This document shows positions 14,998-23,094 of a DNA stretch of 35,220 nucleotides, one piece after another (within the stretch, counting starts at the first letter, position 1; the number at the start of each line of letters is the position of its first letter). Both the position numbers and the translations under genes were made by a program. The notes under the pieces were generated by a model. The model was not told the origin of the DNA, ran no database searches, and saw nothing but the letters and a program-made list of their open reading frames with translations. The DNA is taken from the NCBI RefSeq assembly GCF_014596515.1, contig NZ_MSJQ01000235.1:1-35220 (forward strand), given 5' to 3'. The DNA comes from Streptomyces sp. CBMA156. GTDB taxonomy: Bacteria > Actinomycetota > Actinomycetes > Streptomycetales > Streptomycetaceae.

Positions 14998-15849
14998 TCA
15001 CGGGTGCTGGTCGGCCCGCTCGGCGAGGGCCACGGCGGCGGCATAGAACGGCGCGCCGACCATCTGGCCGTCCACCGAGGTGATCGAGGCCCCGCTGCGC
15101 CGGCGGGCGGCGACAATGGCCCGGGCGTGGGCCAGTTCCTCCTCGCTGGGCCTGAACGCCTCGGTGATGACGGGCACCTGGCGGGGGTGGACGGCCGTCT
15201 TGCCGACGTAGCCGAGCGCCCTGGCCAGCTCGGCCTCGCGCCGAAGGCCCTCCAGGTCGTCCAGCTCGAAGAACGGGGAGTCGACCACCGCCACGCCGGC
15301 GGCCGCGGCGCTGTTGGCCAGGACCGAGCGGGCGTGCAGCAACGCCTCCCAGGTCCGGGCGCCGCCGGTGAGCAGGGCGTAGTCCGCCGCGCCGAACAGC
15401 GCGCCGGCCAGTCGCGGTGCGCGCAGGATCGAGGCCGCGTCCTCGATGGCGCGCGGGGTCTCGATCAGCGCCCAGATCTGCGGGGTATAGCCGTCGCGGT
15501 CCAGGGCGGTGGCGGCGATCTCGATGTCGCGGGCGGACTCGACCTTGGGGACCAGGACGAGCGGGGGCCTGCTGGGGTAGTCGGCCATGGCGAGCAGGTC
15601 CCGAATTCCGTCCCGGGTGAGCAGGGAGTTCATCCGCACCCCAGCCAGCGGGCCGTCCGATGGGGCGGTGGTGAAGAAGTCGGCGGCCAGCGTGCGGGCG
15701 GTGTCCTTGTCGTGCAGGGCGACGGAGTCCTCAAGGTCGACGAGGGTGATGGCGGCGCCGCAGGTGCGGGCGCGGTGGAACCGGCCGGTGGCCACGGCCG
15801 GGGTGACCATCCAGGCCCCGCTGACGGGCAGCGTGGTCGGGCTCACCAC
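14998..15849 (-). CDS. CitE/HpcH-family CoA-ester lyase
   Basis: A 283-residue TIM-barrel aldolase of the CitE-like/malyl-CoA lyase group, which cleaves or forms the C-C bond between an acyl-CoA and a 2-oxo acid such as glyoxylate. LVDLEDSVALHDKDTAR supplies the metal Asp/Glu region. GVRMNS, PLVLVPKVESARDIE (substrate-binding Glu), ALIETPRAIEDA, GALFGAADYAL (metal Asp) and YVGKTAVHPRQVPVI follow in family order. There are no citF or citD partners, so it is not citrate lyase. Its GTG start shares a base with the preceding aldolase stop, so it is co-translated. Together with the MaoC gene it could convert acetyl- or propionyl-CoA plus glyoxylate to a fumaryl- or mesaconyl-type CoA ester; that is inference. 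Confidence 0.87.
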   Translation of the reverse strand: MVSPTTLPVSGAWMVTPAVATGRFHRARTCGAAITLVDLEDSVALHDKDTARTLAADFFTTAPSDGPLAGVRMNSLLTRDGIRDLLAMADYPSRPPLVLVPKVESARDIEIAATALDRDGYTPQIWALIETPRAIEDAASILRAPRLAGALFGAADYALLTGGARTWEALLHARSVLANSAAAAGVAVVDSPFFELDDLEGLRREAELARALGYVGKTAVHPRQVPVITEAFRPSEEELAHARAIVAARRRSGASITSVDGQMVGAPFYAAAVALAERADQHP

Positions 15850-16904
15850 TACTCACCGCCCCGTGTCCGGGGCGCAGCCTTCTGCAGGTCGCGGACGACG
15901 GCCTGGATCTGGTCCTCCTGACCGGCGATCACCTGGCGTCGGCCGAGCTCGAAGAACACCTCGACAGGGTCAACGCCCGCGTCCTGCGAGGCTTCCAGGA
16001 CCGGCAGCCTGAACCCGCTGAAAACGCCGGCCAGTCCGCTCACCACGCTGATCGAGTCGATGGTCGGCGGGGCTGGCATCAGCTGGGCCTGCGCGATGTC
16101 GGCGGCGTTCAGCAGGGCGGACAGGTCGATCCCGGTCGGGTGACCCGTGCGTTCCAGCACGGCGGCCAGCACCTCCAGCTGGGTGTTGCCGGCCCCGGCG
16201 CCGAACCCGCGGGCACACCCGTCGATGACCCGTGCCCCGGCTTCGACGGCGGCCACCGAATTGGCCACCGCCATCCCCAGGTTGTTGTGGCCGTGGAAGA
16301 TCACCGGCACCTCGCCGACCGCGTCCACGATGGCGGTGATCCGCGCGGTCACGTCGGCGGGCAGGTAGTGGCCAGCGGAGTCCATGATGCCCACGGCGTG
16401 TGCGCCGTAGGCGACCAGCAGCGCGCACTGCTCGGCGAGCATCTCGGGGCTGACCATGTGGCTCATCAGCAGCACGGCCTGGGCCTCCACCCCGAGGTCG
16501 CCCAGGAGGCCGAGGTGGCGCTCGGCGACGTCGGCCTGCGAGCAGTGCGCGGCGATCCGCACGACGTCGGCGCCGCGCTTCACCGCGTTGCGCAGATCCT
16601 TGCCCGTGCCCCAGCCCGGCGCCATGAACACCGCCATGCGGGAGTTCCGCAGCTCCTCGCGCACCGCGGTGAGCATCTCGTCGTCGCTGAGCCGGGCCCG
16701 GCCGAGCTGGAGAGAGGAGGCCCCCAAGCCGTTCCCGTGGCCGACCTCGACCACGGGGACGCCGGCTCGGTCGGCCGCGCGGGCGTACGCGCGCAGCTGG
16801 TCGGCGTCCAGTTGGTGGCGCACCGCGTGGTGGCCGTCGCGAAGCGTCGGATCATGCAGCACCACCTCGGGTGCGGAGGGCGGGCGGTCCAGCAACTGGG
16901 TCAT
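15849..16904 (-). CDS. dmpG: 4-hydroxy-2-oxovalerate aldolase
   Basis: A 351-residue class II aldolase of the DmpG/MhpE family, which splits 4-hydroxy-2-oxopentanoate into pyruvate and acetaldehyde. [16 protein letters not shown] carries Arg22, metal Asp23 and the catalytic His26. [14 protein letters not shown] carries metal His204 and His206. [14 protein letters not shown] and MDSAGHYLP are further DmpG landmarks. ATG at 16904 has GAGG 6-7 nt upstream and fits better than the GTG at 16916. DmpG enzymes form a channelling complex with the acylating aldehyde dehydrogenase, whose gene lies immediately before it. In a biosynthetic setting the aldolase could also run in reverse. Confidence 0.93.
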   Translation of the reverse strand: MTQLLDRPPSAPEVVLHDPTLRDGHHAVRHQLDADQLRAYARAADRAGVPVVEVGHGNGLGASSLQLGRARLSDDEMLTAVREELRNSRMAVFMAPGWGTGKDLRNAVKRGADVVRIAAHCSQADVAERHLGLLGDLGVEAQAVLLMSHMVSPEMLAEQCALLVAYGAHAVGIMDSAGHYLPADVTARITAIVDAVGEVPVIFHGHNNLGMAVANSVAAVEAGARVIDGCARGFGAGAGNTQLEVLAAVLERTGHPTGIDLSALLNAADIAQAQLMPAPPTIDSISVVSGLAGVFSGFRLPVLEASQDAGVDPVEVFFELGRRQVIAGQEDQIQAVVRDLQKAAPRTRGGE

Positions 16905-16912
16905 GGGGGTCC

Positions 16913-17788
16913 TCACCGGGTCAGGGCGGCGGCGTGCTGCTCAGCCATGTGCACCGCGGCCGCGTTGATGATGTCCAAATTGCCCGCGTACCACGGGATG
17001 TGCCCGGAACGGGCTGTGACTTCCAGGGCCACGTCAATCCGCTGCCCGGTGACGGTGCAGGAGGTGACGGCGTAGCCGGGCGCGTAGTCCCGGACCCGCT
17101 CCGCCGCGGCGTGCACCGCGGCCTGCACTGCGTCGGTCTCTGCGGTGGGCGCGAGCGCCGCGACCGCCACGCGAAACGGCGGTGCCGGGTCGGCCGGGGT
17201 CAGGTTGAGCAGCGCCTTCACCGGCGCCTGGCAGGCAAGTTCCTGCACCGCGACCTGGGTCGTCGAGATGTACTCGTCGATGTTCAGGCGCGTGCCCCGG
17301 CCGGTGCTGGCCGTGGCGGCCGTGGCCACGACCTCCATGTAGGTGGGCCCGCAGACCTGGGCGAGGGCGTGGAGCACGGGGATCGCCGTCTGCCCGCCGC
17401 AGCTGATCAGGTTGAAGTGCCGCGACGGCAGGGCCCGGGTCCCGTTGACACTCGGCACCACCCTGGTGCCGGCGCCGCTCGGGGTGAGGTCGACCAGCAC
17501 GGCGCCGGTCGCGGCCAGCTGGACCTGGTGGGCGGTATGGGCCGCCGCGTGGGAGGCGTCGAAGACCACGTCGAAGTGCTCACCGCTGCGGGCCAGGGAG
17601 TCGATCCCGTCGGCGGCGGTCGCCAGCCCCATCGCGGCCGCTTCGCGCAGCCCCCTCGATGAGCGGTCGCGGCCGACGACCAGTGCGCACTCCAGCACGC
17701 CGGACTTGCCGATCCTCTCGGCTAGGTCCAGTCCGATCTTGCCTGTCCCGAGGACCGCGGCCCTCAGTCGCCTCGTGGGCTCAGCCAC
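16913..17788 (-). CDS. dmpF: Acetaldehyde dehydrogenase (acylating)
   Basis: A 291-residue NAD-dependent enzyme of the DmpF/MhpF family converting acetaldehyde (or propanal) and CoA to the acyl-Co[14 protein letters not shown] (10-22) is the NAD-binding loop. [14 protein letters not shown] carries catalytic Cys130. [20 protein letters not shown] and the C-terminal [18 protein letters not shown] are diagnostic. The length is standard. The start is GTG at 17788 with AAGGAG 7 nt upstream. It lies between the hydratase and aldolase genes, the same three-gene set as mhpDFE, and its C-terminal helix normally contacts the aldolase to receive aldehyde through a tunnel. Confidence 0.93.
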   Translation of the reverse strand: MAEPTRRLRAAVLGTGKIGLDLAERIGKSGVLECALVVGRDRSSRGLREAAAMGLATAADGIDSLARSGEHFDVVFDASHAAAHTAHQVQLAATGAVLVDLTPSGAGTRVVPSVNGTRALPSRHFNLISCGGQTAIPVLHALAQVCGPTYMEVVATAATASTGRGTRLNIDEYISTTQVAVQELACQAPVKALLNLTPADPAPPFRVAVAALAPTAETDAVQAAVHAAAERVRDYAPGYAVTSCTVTGQRIDVALEVTARSGHIPWYAGNLDIINAAAVHMAEQHAAALTR

Positions 17789-17865
17789 GATGGTTCTCCT
17801 TCCGTTCGTCTTGGTGCCTTGGGGTGAGGTGAAGCCGACCGGAGTCGGCGCCGGTGCGCGGCGGG

Positions 17866-18726
17866 TCAGCGGACCTGCACGCTCACCGGGGGCAGGTGCG
17901 CAGACGAGACGCTCACCTGGCCGGGCGTCAGCGGGAGGCTGGCGTGCACCGCTCCGGCCAGCACCACCTCACCGGCCTTCAGGCCCAGGCCGAAGGCGGC
18001 CAGCCGGCGGGCCAGCCACGCCACGGACTCGATCGGGTCGTCGAGGATCTCGCTCCCGGCACCGGAGGCCACCGCGGTCCCGTCCACGGTCACCGTCAGC
18101 ACCTCGGACGGCAGGTTCAGGTCCGGAAGGAACGGGACTGCGGGGCCGGCGACGATCCGGGCGCACGCCGCGTTGTCCGCGATGCTGTCGACCAGGGCCA
18201 GGTTCCAGTCCTGGTAGCGGGTGTCGATCACCTCCAGGGCGAGCAGCACCTCTCCCACCGCGGCCCGAGCCTCGCGCACCCCGACGGATTCTCCGGCCAG
18301 GTCCCGGCAGAGCCGGAATGCGAACTCCGCCTCGATGCGGGGGCTGATCAGCCCATCCAAGGCCAGCTCGCCCCGGATGGGCACGACCATGTCGTCCAGC
18401 AGAACTCCGAAGTCCGGCTCGTCGATGCCCATCTGCTCACGCATCGCGGCCGAGGTCAGCCCCACCTTGTGTCCGACGACCCGGGCGCCCCCACCCAACC
18501 GCTGCTGCACCCCGGCCCACTGGATCCGGTAGGCGTCACCCAGATCGGCCATCGGGTGCCGCTTCGTCAACGGGGCGACCGGACGGCGGGACCGCTCGGC
18601 CTCGCGCAGCAGGCCGGCCTCGTCCTCCACCCAGCCCTGGGCGTTCCCCACCTCGGCGGGGACGGGAAGCCGGTACCCGGATTGCGTGGTCGCGGTCGCG
18701 GGACCCAGCGGATCCAAGGGGATCAT
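17866..18726 (-). CDS. 2-oxopent-4-enoate (2-keto-4-pentenoate) hydratase
   Basis: A 286-residue member of the hydratase/decarboxylase (fumarylacetoacetase-like) family, hydrating 2-hydroxypenta-2,4-dienoate to 4-hydroxy-2-oxovalerate. VVGHKVGLTSAAMREQMGI, the metal ligands in ISPRIEAEFAFRL, DNAACARIVAG and AGEVVLAGAVHASLPL are all in place. An N-terminal extension of about 35 residues precedes the usual start of the domain. A 2-oxo-acid decarboxylase of the same fold is an alternative, but the aldolase and aldehyde dehydrogenase beside it favour hydratase. AAGGAG lies 9 nt before ATG. It is the first gene of the operon and lies divergent from the XRE/TPR regulator. Confidence 0.9.
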   Translation of the reverse strand: MIPLDPLGPATATTQSGYRLPVPAEVGNAQGWVEDEAGLLREAERSRRPVAPLTKRHPMADLGDAYRIQWAGVQQRLGGGARVVGHKVGLTSAAMREQMGIDEPDFGVLLDDMVVPIRGELALDGLISPRIEAEFAFRLCRDLAGESVGVREARAAVGEVLLALEVIDTRYQDWNLALVDSIADNAACARIVAGPAVPFLPDLNLPSEVLTVTVDGTAVASGAGSEILDDPIESVAWLARRLAAFGLGLKAGEVVLAGAVHASLPLTPGQVSVSSAHLPPVSVQVR

Positions 18727-19176
18727 CTCGTGGCACTCCTTCGTACAGAACACTGATGCGGCGACCGCCGCCCCGGGGCCCGTCGGGCCGACCGAGGTCC
18801 TGTTGAGGGGAGAAGTGGCGGCGCGCAGGGCGGGGCTGTGGCGGTCCGGGAAGGCTGGATCGCACTGGATGTAGGCCGGCGGCGTGTGGCGGCTACCTGC
18901 GGGCGAGCGTTCCGGGTGGAGACCCAGGAGACACCACATCGCAGGACGGCGGAAGGCACTTTCAGGGGGGCACTTTTCGACATATTGGGCATGTTCGCGT
19001 CATGTCTGCTCGATGTTCGGCCCACCGGGCGCGGGATTCAGCACACCGCAGCCGTGTGCGGCGGGGAAGCCCTTCGGCCATGACCCGCACACGGCGTGCG
19101 GGATCCGCACATCCTGTGAACCGGCTGGGGAAGCCAACCCCACTACCCTTACAGGTGAGGCGAGTTGGGGAGTCGA
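18727..19176. promoter_or_regulatory. Divergent intergenic region between the operon and the XRE/TPR regulator
   Basis: These 450 bases hold no convincing gene and must contain the promoters of both the 15-kb minus-strand operon and the plus-strand regulator. An AT-richer patch lies at 18971-19010, with GACAT (18979) and ATGTC (19002) as an inverted pair. A strong small hairpin lies at 19084-19102. No sigma-70 box pair stands out on either strand, so the promoter positions are not assigned. Confidence 0.5.
19084..19102. repeat. 7-bp perfect inverted repeat, candidate operator
   Basis: CCCGCAC-ACGGC-GTGCGGG lies 75-93 bases upstream of the XRE/TPR start, and CCGCAC recurs just downstream at 19105-19110. 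Its location in the divergent control region suggests a binding site for the adjacent regulator, possibly for autoregulation. A leader hairpin is the alternative. Confidence 0.4.
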
Positions 19177-20517
19177 ATGGCTACTTCATCCAAAGGAAGC
19201 CGTGATCTCGGAGCGGTCATCCGCGGCGCTCGCGCTGCCAGGCGGATGACGCAGGCCCAGCTGGGAAAGGAAACCGGCTACTCGGCTTCGGCGGTGAGCA
19301 GGATCGAGAACGGTGAGATGCGGCCGTCGCCCCACTCGCTCCTGCGTTTCGAGGACGTACTGGAGATCGACCTCGGTGCGTACAAACTCGAGGTCTCGGC
19401 AGCGGCGTTGAGGCCACAACAGCCATCCGGGGCCACTTCCGGCGCTATCGTGGCGACCAGGACGTCGGACCCGGAGGATCCCATGCGCCGTCGGAACTTG
19501 CTGCTGCTTGGCGTCGCCGCGACCGCTTCCCTGGCGGTCCCACAGGCCGCGGCGGCAGGCTCGGCGCAGGCCGGTTCCGCCGACCCGGCCGACAACCTGG
19601 TAGGACTCCTCTACACGCCGCCTGCGCCCGTGTCCGGAACCTCGCTCCCGCAGTTGGACCGGCTGCTCGCCGCGACCCGGGCGCAATTCACCGCCTCGCA
19701 CTACCGGGATCTCGGCGCCGCCCTGCCGGGCCTGATCGCGACCGCCGAGGCCCACCGAGACTCCTCCAGCGGCGGCGCCCGCGAGCGGGCCCACACCCTT
19801 GCCGCGCGAGGCTACGTCCTGGCCACGGAGTTGGCGGCGAAGCACCACTCGGACCTCGCCTGGGCCACGGCCGACAGGGCCGTACAGGCCGCTCGCCAGA
19901 GCGGAGACCCGGTCGTCATCGGCGAGGCTGTCCGCGTCCTCGCCATCACCATGCGCCGTGCCGGCCGTCCTGGTGCGGCCGTCGCGCTCCTTGAGCGCAC
20001 GGCCCGCGACCTCGACGACCACGGCCCCGCCGCGCGGGCCGTCGCGGCCAGCCTATGGATGACCGCCGCCTACACCGCGGCATGCGCCCACGACGCCGGC
20101 AGCGCCCACGACCTGCTGACAGGAGCCGCCGAGGCCGTCGACCGGCTGCCGGTCGGCCTCCCCCGGCAGCGGCTGTTCACTGTGGAAGCTACGCCGACCC
20201 AGGTCGACCTGTACCGGGTCGGCGTGCACACGGTGCTCGGCGAGCCGGACCAGGCCGTCCCCCACGCGACGCGGATCAACCCGGCTGCTCTGCCCACGGC
20301 GGAGCGCCAGGCGCGCTGGGGCACCGACACCGCCCGCATGTGGATGCGCCTCGGCGACCAGCAGCGGACTTTGGCCGCACTGCGGTTCGTCGACCGAGTC
20401 GCCCCCGAGGAGGCCCGCCGACCCGCACTGCAGGCGCTCACGTCCGAACTGCTCTACACAGCGATGCCCGCGGCCGGCGTGCGCGACTTCGCACGCCGGA
20501 CCGGGGTCCTCACCTGA
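19177..20517 (+). CDS. XRE-type regulator with TPR-like C-terminal domain
   Basis: A 446-residue probable transcriptional regulator. Residues 8-66 are an XRE helix-turn-helix (LGAVIRGARAARRMTQAQLG, then ETGYSASAVSRIENGEMRPS). A linker contains MRRRNLLLLGVAATASLAVP, a Tat-like or membrane-like stretch commonly found after the HTH in Streptomyces proteins of this kind. The rest is alpha-helical, with repeated Ala-rich helix pairs (HTLAARGYVLATELAAKHH, AWATADRAVQAARQSGD, AVALLERTARDL) that read as TPRs. GGGGAG lies 4-5 nt before ATG; a TTG at 19165 is less likely. It is divergent from the metabolic operon, so it is the best candidate for its pathway-specific regulator. The ligand, if any, is unknown. 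Confidence 0.85.
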   Translation: MATSSKGSRDLGAVIRGARAARRMTQAQLGKETGYSASAVSRIENGEMRPSPHSLLRFEDVLEIDLGAYKLEVSAAALRPQQPSGATSGAIVATRTSDPEDPMRRRNLLLLGVAATASLAVPQAAAAGSAQAGSADPADNLVGLLYTPPAPVSGTSLPQLDRLLAATRAQFTASHYRDLGAALPGLIATAEAHRDSSSGGARERAHTLAARGYVLATELAAKHHSDLAWATADRAVQAARQSGDPVVIGEAVRVLAITMRRAGRPGAAVALLERTARDLDDHGPAARAVAASLWMTAAYTAACAHDAGSAHDLLTGAAEAVDRLPVGLPRQRLFTVEATPTQVDLYRVGVHTVLGEPDQAVPHATRINPAALPTAERQARWGTDTARMWMRLGDQQRTLAALRFVDRVAPEEARRPALQALTSELLYTAMPAAGVRDFARRTGVLT

Positions 20518-20550
20518 ACGCTTCCCGGCCGCCTCTTCACCAGCATCCGC

Positions 20551-20577
20551 CGCCCGGAGGTGACATCCCCCCGGGCG
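20551..20577. terminator. Stem-loop between convergent genes
   Basis: CGCCCGG (20551-20557) and CCGGGCG (20571-20577) pair perfectly around a 13-base loop. It lies 34 bases after the stop of the plus-strand regulator and 10 bases beyond the stop of the minus-strand NsdA-like gene, as expected for a shared bidirectional terminator. Confidence 0.5.
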
Positions 20578-20586
20578 CTCAGCGAC

Positions 20587-22050
20587 TCAAGCCGACGGTG
20601 GGAGGCCGGAACCGACCTGGTGTGCAAGTTCACGCACCCGCGGATCACCACTCCATGGGTCGAGCCTGCCGACCAGGTCATGGAGGTAGCTGTGTGCCCT
20701 CGAAGATCGCACCCCGGCGAGGATGTCCAGTGCCCGGTAGCCAACGGTCACCGCCTGCTCGAGGTCCCGGTCGATCGCATGCGTGCTGCCGAGGACAGCA
20801 TGACGGATGCCGACCGCGCGCGTGTAGCGGCCCACCGGCATCGCACCGGCGCGCTCGGCCCAGCGCCGGGCCGCTGCCGTGAGCCCGAGGTCCCTGTGCA
20901 CCTCGACGCTGTCGGTGGCCAGCCGCTCAGGGGTCATGTACGAGATCCACGAGGGGTCGTAGGTACCTTGGTGGATACCGGACAGCAGGTTCTCGCAGCG
21001 AACCAGCGCGGCGGCGGCGCCCACACCATCGCCGTCCTTGGCCAACGCCCTGGCCAAGGCAAGCTTGCAGAACGCCAACACCCGAGGCGCGGCGTGGCCC
21101 TTGCCCCGCTCGTATGCCGCCTCCGCCATGTCCGCGGCCTGCGACGGCCAGCCGGCCAGGAACGTCTTCAGCGCAAGCGTGGCCAGCACATAGCTGCCCA
21201 GCCCCACATCGCCGGCGGACCGGGCCAGGCGCAGGGCCTGGATCAGCAGCCGGTCAGCCGCGCCGTGGTGCCCCGCGTCCATGGCCGCCCAACCTACGAC
21301 CCGCGACAGCTCAGCGACGGCGCTGTGCAGCGCCTGCCCGGTCTCGGCGGAGTAGTTGCCGGCCAGCAGCGGCGCCGCCGACCGCAGGCAGACCAGGACG
21401 TTGCTGTCGCGCCAGTCGCCACCCCCATACCGGGAGTCCACAAGCTGAGCCTGAGCAGCGGCCGCCCACACCTCCTCGACGTCGGTCCTGCCGACGCGCC
21501 GTTCTCCGTGACGCGGGGCGGGGACGTCGGCTGGGACTGCCATCCACCGCATGGTCGCCGCGCCGAGGACGGCGGGTGCGGCACTGGGCAGGCGCAGGAC
21601 ATCACGGCGGTGCACGGTCCTCCAGCAGGTGATGGCGTTCCCGAGAGCGGTCTCACGGTCGCGGGGGAAATCCAACCCGACCGCGGGGTCGAGCGGCGCC
21701 AACTCCCCGAACCCAGCATCCTCAAGAGTGACAACCCGGTTCAAACGTTCGCCAAGCAACCGAACAATCCGCTTGGAGGTCATTTCGCCAGGCTTTGCCC
21801 CGTCGAGCCAGCGCTGCACATGGGTATGGGTGTAGGCGGTGGGCTTGCTATCGTTCTGGGACAGCCTGTTGATCTCGCGCGCGAGCCACGCCCGTTTCAC
21901 ATCAGCCGCCGCGATCAGGCTTCCCAGGGCGGTGTTCACCTTGTGGAGCTTCGACGAACCACCATGCCGGGCAGTGGACGAGCCTGTGGCTTGACCGTCG
22001 TCGACCCTGGTGGACGGCGGTGCGGTTGCACCTTGATCCCTCGCAGACAT
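20587..22050 (-). CDS. NsdA-like regulator with TPR-like repeats
   Basis: A 487-residue regulator. After a disordered N-terminal tail, residues about 40-115 (LGSLIAAADVKRAWLAREIN, HTHVQRWLDGAKPGEMTSKR, IVRLLGERLNRVVTLEDAGF) match the DNA-binding-like region of the Streptomyces NsdA/NsdB family. The rest is helical and TPR-like (SAVAELSRVVGWAAMDAGHH, ADRLLIQALRLARSAGD, ALKTFLAGWPSQAADMAEAA). Family members are known as negative regulators of sporulation and antibiotic production. GAGGTG precedes the ATG at 22050. It is convergent with the XRE/TPR gene and lies between the metabolic operon and the right-hand array, so it could control either. The assignment is to the family only. Confidence 0.8.
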   Translation of the reverse strand: MSARDQGATAPPSTRVDDGQATGSSTARHGGSSKLHKVNTALGSLIAAADVKRAWLAREINRLSQNDSKPTAYTHTHVQRWLDGAKPGEMTSKRIVRLLGERLNRVVTLEDAGFGELAPLDPAVGLDFPRDRETALGNAITCWRTVHRRDVLRLPSAAPAVLGAATMRWMAVPADVPAPRHGERRVGRTDVEEVWAAAAQAQLVDSRYGGGDWRDSNVLVCLRSAAPLLAGNYSAETGQALHSAVAELSRVVGWAAMDAGHHGAADRLLIQALRLARSAGDVGLGSYVLATLALKTFLAGWPSQAADMAEAAYERGKGHAAPRVLAFCKLALARALAKDGDGVGAAAALVRCENLLSGIHQGTYDPSWISYMTPERLATDSVEVHRDLGLTAAARRWAERAGAMPVGRYTRAVGIRHAVLGSTHAIDRDLEQAVTVGYRALDILAGVRSSRAHSYLHDLVGRLDPWSGDPRVRELAHQVGSGLPPSA

Positions 22051-22320
22051 GAGTCACCTCGTCGTGTCAGCCACTGTGGGCGAATGGGCAGGAACGAGAG
22101 CGGGGCTGACGAAGCGCCCCGGCCTGTTGGTACGCGTGATAGTGCAGCCCAGACGCCGGACCCACAGAGGACCGACTCCTCGCGCATGCCGACTGCGAAC
22201 ACCAGCCGGGCAAGGGACACTGGAGGGTAGCGGCCGGTGACCGAGGTACTGTCCCGTCCCTCAGCACGCTGCCGGACACACCTTGCGCCGAGATGTCCCA
22301 GCACCTGGGCCGAATACGCG
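22051..22320. other. Gap with no supported gene
   Basis: The 270 bases upstream of the NsdA-like start hold overlapping open frames with no family pattern or good ribosome binding site. The promoter of the NsdA-like gene must lie here or further upstream; I cannot place it. Confidence 0.3.
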
Positions 22321-22908
22321 TCACCACGGTGACTCCAGCATTCCTGCGGCGGCCCATCGCAGGAGGTCCAGGCTCGCCCGGTGGCCCAGTGCCACCCGGC
22401 CTTGCGCCGTCAGGCGATCGTCGGCCAGGTCCTCGTAGAACGTCTCGGCGCCGCTCGGGGTGACAGTGACGGTCCGGCGTCGGCCGAGGCGAAGGCCGAC
22501 GCGGTCGACGAGGATCCTCTGGCTGCTGCACAGGGGAACGATGCGAACCCTCAACCCGGTGCCCTCAGCCAGCGCGGTGAGGTGCTGCAGCTGTCCGCTC
22601 CATGGCTGTGTGCCAGCTTGGGCGCAGGCGTGGAGCAGGGTCTCGTTGAGCAGCAGGACGACGCGACTGTCCGGCCGCGCCAGCCGGGGCGTGCGTGTCT
22701 TCCCGGTCCCGCACGCCTTCGTCAGGATGGTGCGGTCCTCGTCCTCCAGCACGCGCACGATGGCCGTGGCGGCCTCGATCTGGTCGGCACGCAGAGCACC
22801 CTCAGGGGGCGGGGATGCCATCCATGAATCGGCCGGCTGTGGAACCTCGAGCGCGGGGCCGGAGTTGGCACCCGGCACTCCGATCACGTTGGTCGTGGTG
22901 GTGCTCAT
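22321..22908 (-). CDS. Chimera: helicase P-loop fragment joined to a DUF5753-like domain
   Basis: A 195-residue protein. Residues 38-73 (ALRADQIEAATAIVRVLED, then ILTKACGTGKTRT) are the opening of an SF2 helicase/translocase with a full Walker A motif at 65-71. No Walker B, motif III or second RecA domain follows. From about residue 82 (SRVVLLLNETLLHACAQAG, WSGQLQHLTALAEGTGLRVR, IVPL, then ETFYEDLADDRL) it follows the pattern of DUF5753, the C-terminal domain of Streptomyces XRE regulators such as Scr1. It looks like a recombination product of two gene types common in actinomycete mobile elements. The ribosome binding site before ATG is weak, so it may be a remnant not translated well. The next gene ends 187 bases upstream. 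Confidence 0.55.
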   Translation of the reverse strand: MSTTTTNVIGVPGANSGPALEVPQPADSWMASPPPEGALRADQIEAATAIVRVLEDEDRTILTKACGTGKTRTPRLARPDSRVVLLLNETLLHACAQAGTQPWSGQLQHLTALAEGTGLRVRIVPLCSSQRILVDRVGLRLGRRRTVTVTPSGAETFYEDLADDRLTAQGRVALGHRASLDLLRWAAAGMLESPW

Positions 22909-23094
22909 TCACGGTCTGCTTTCACTCGGTGCTGTCGTTGTTCGGTCGTGGCCGGCCCTGTGAGGTTCCGCAGTGGGAGGGGCCCGACCGCGAGCCGGGC
23001 GGTACGTCCGGCGAGTGCGGCGGCTGCCGACCGGACCGGCAAGGGCACGTGTCCGGGCCTGGGATGCCGTAGCGCGGGCTGGTCATCGGCGAGG

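Noticed and set aside
20560..22230. Plus-strand open frame of 556 codons across the NsdA-like gene
   Set aside because: No recognisable domain. The minus-strand frame has a start with ribosome binding site and NsdA-family pattern.
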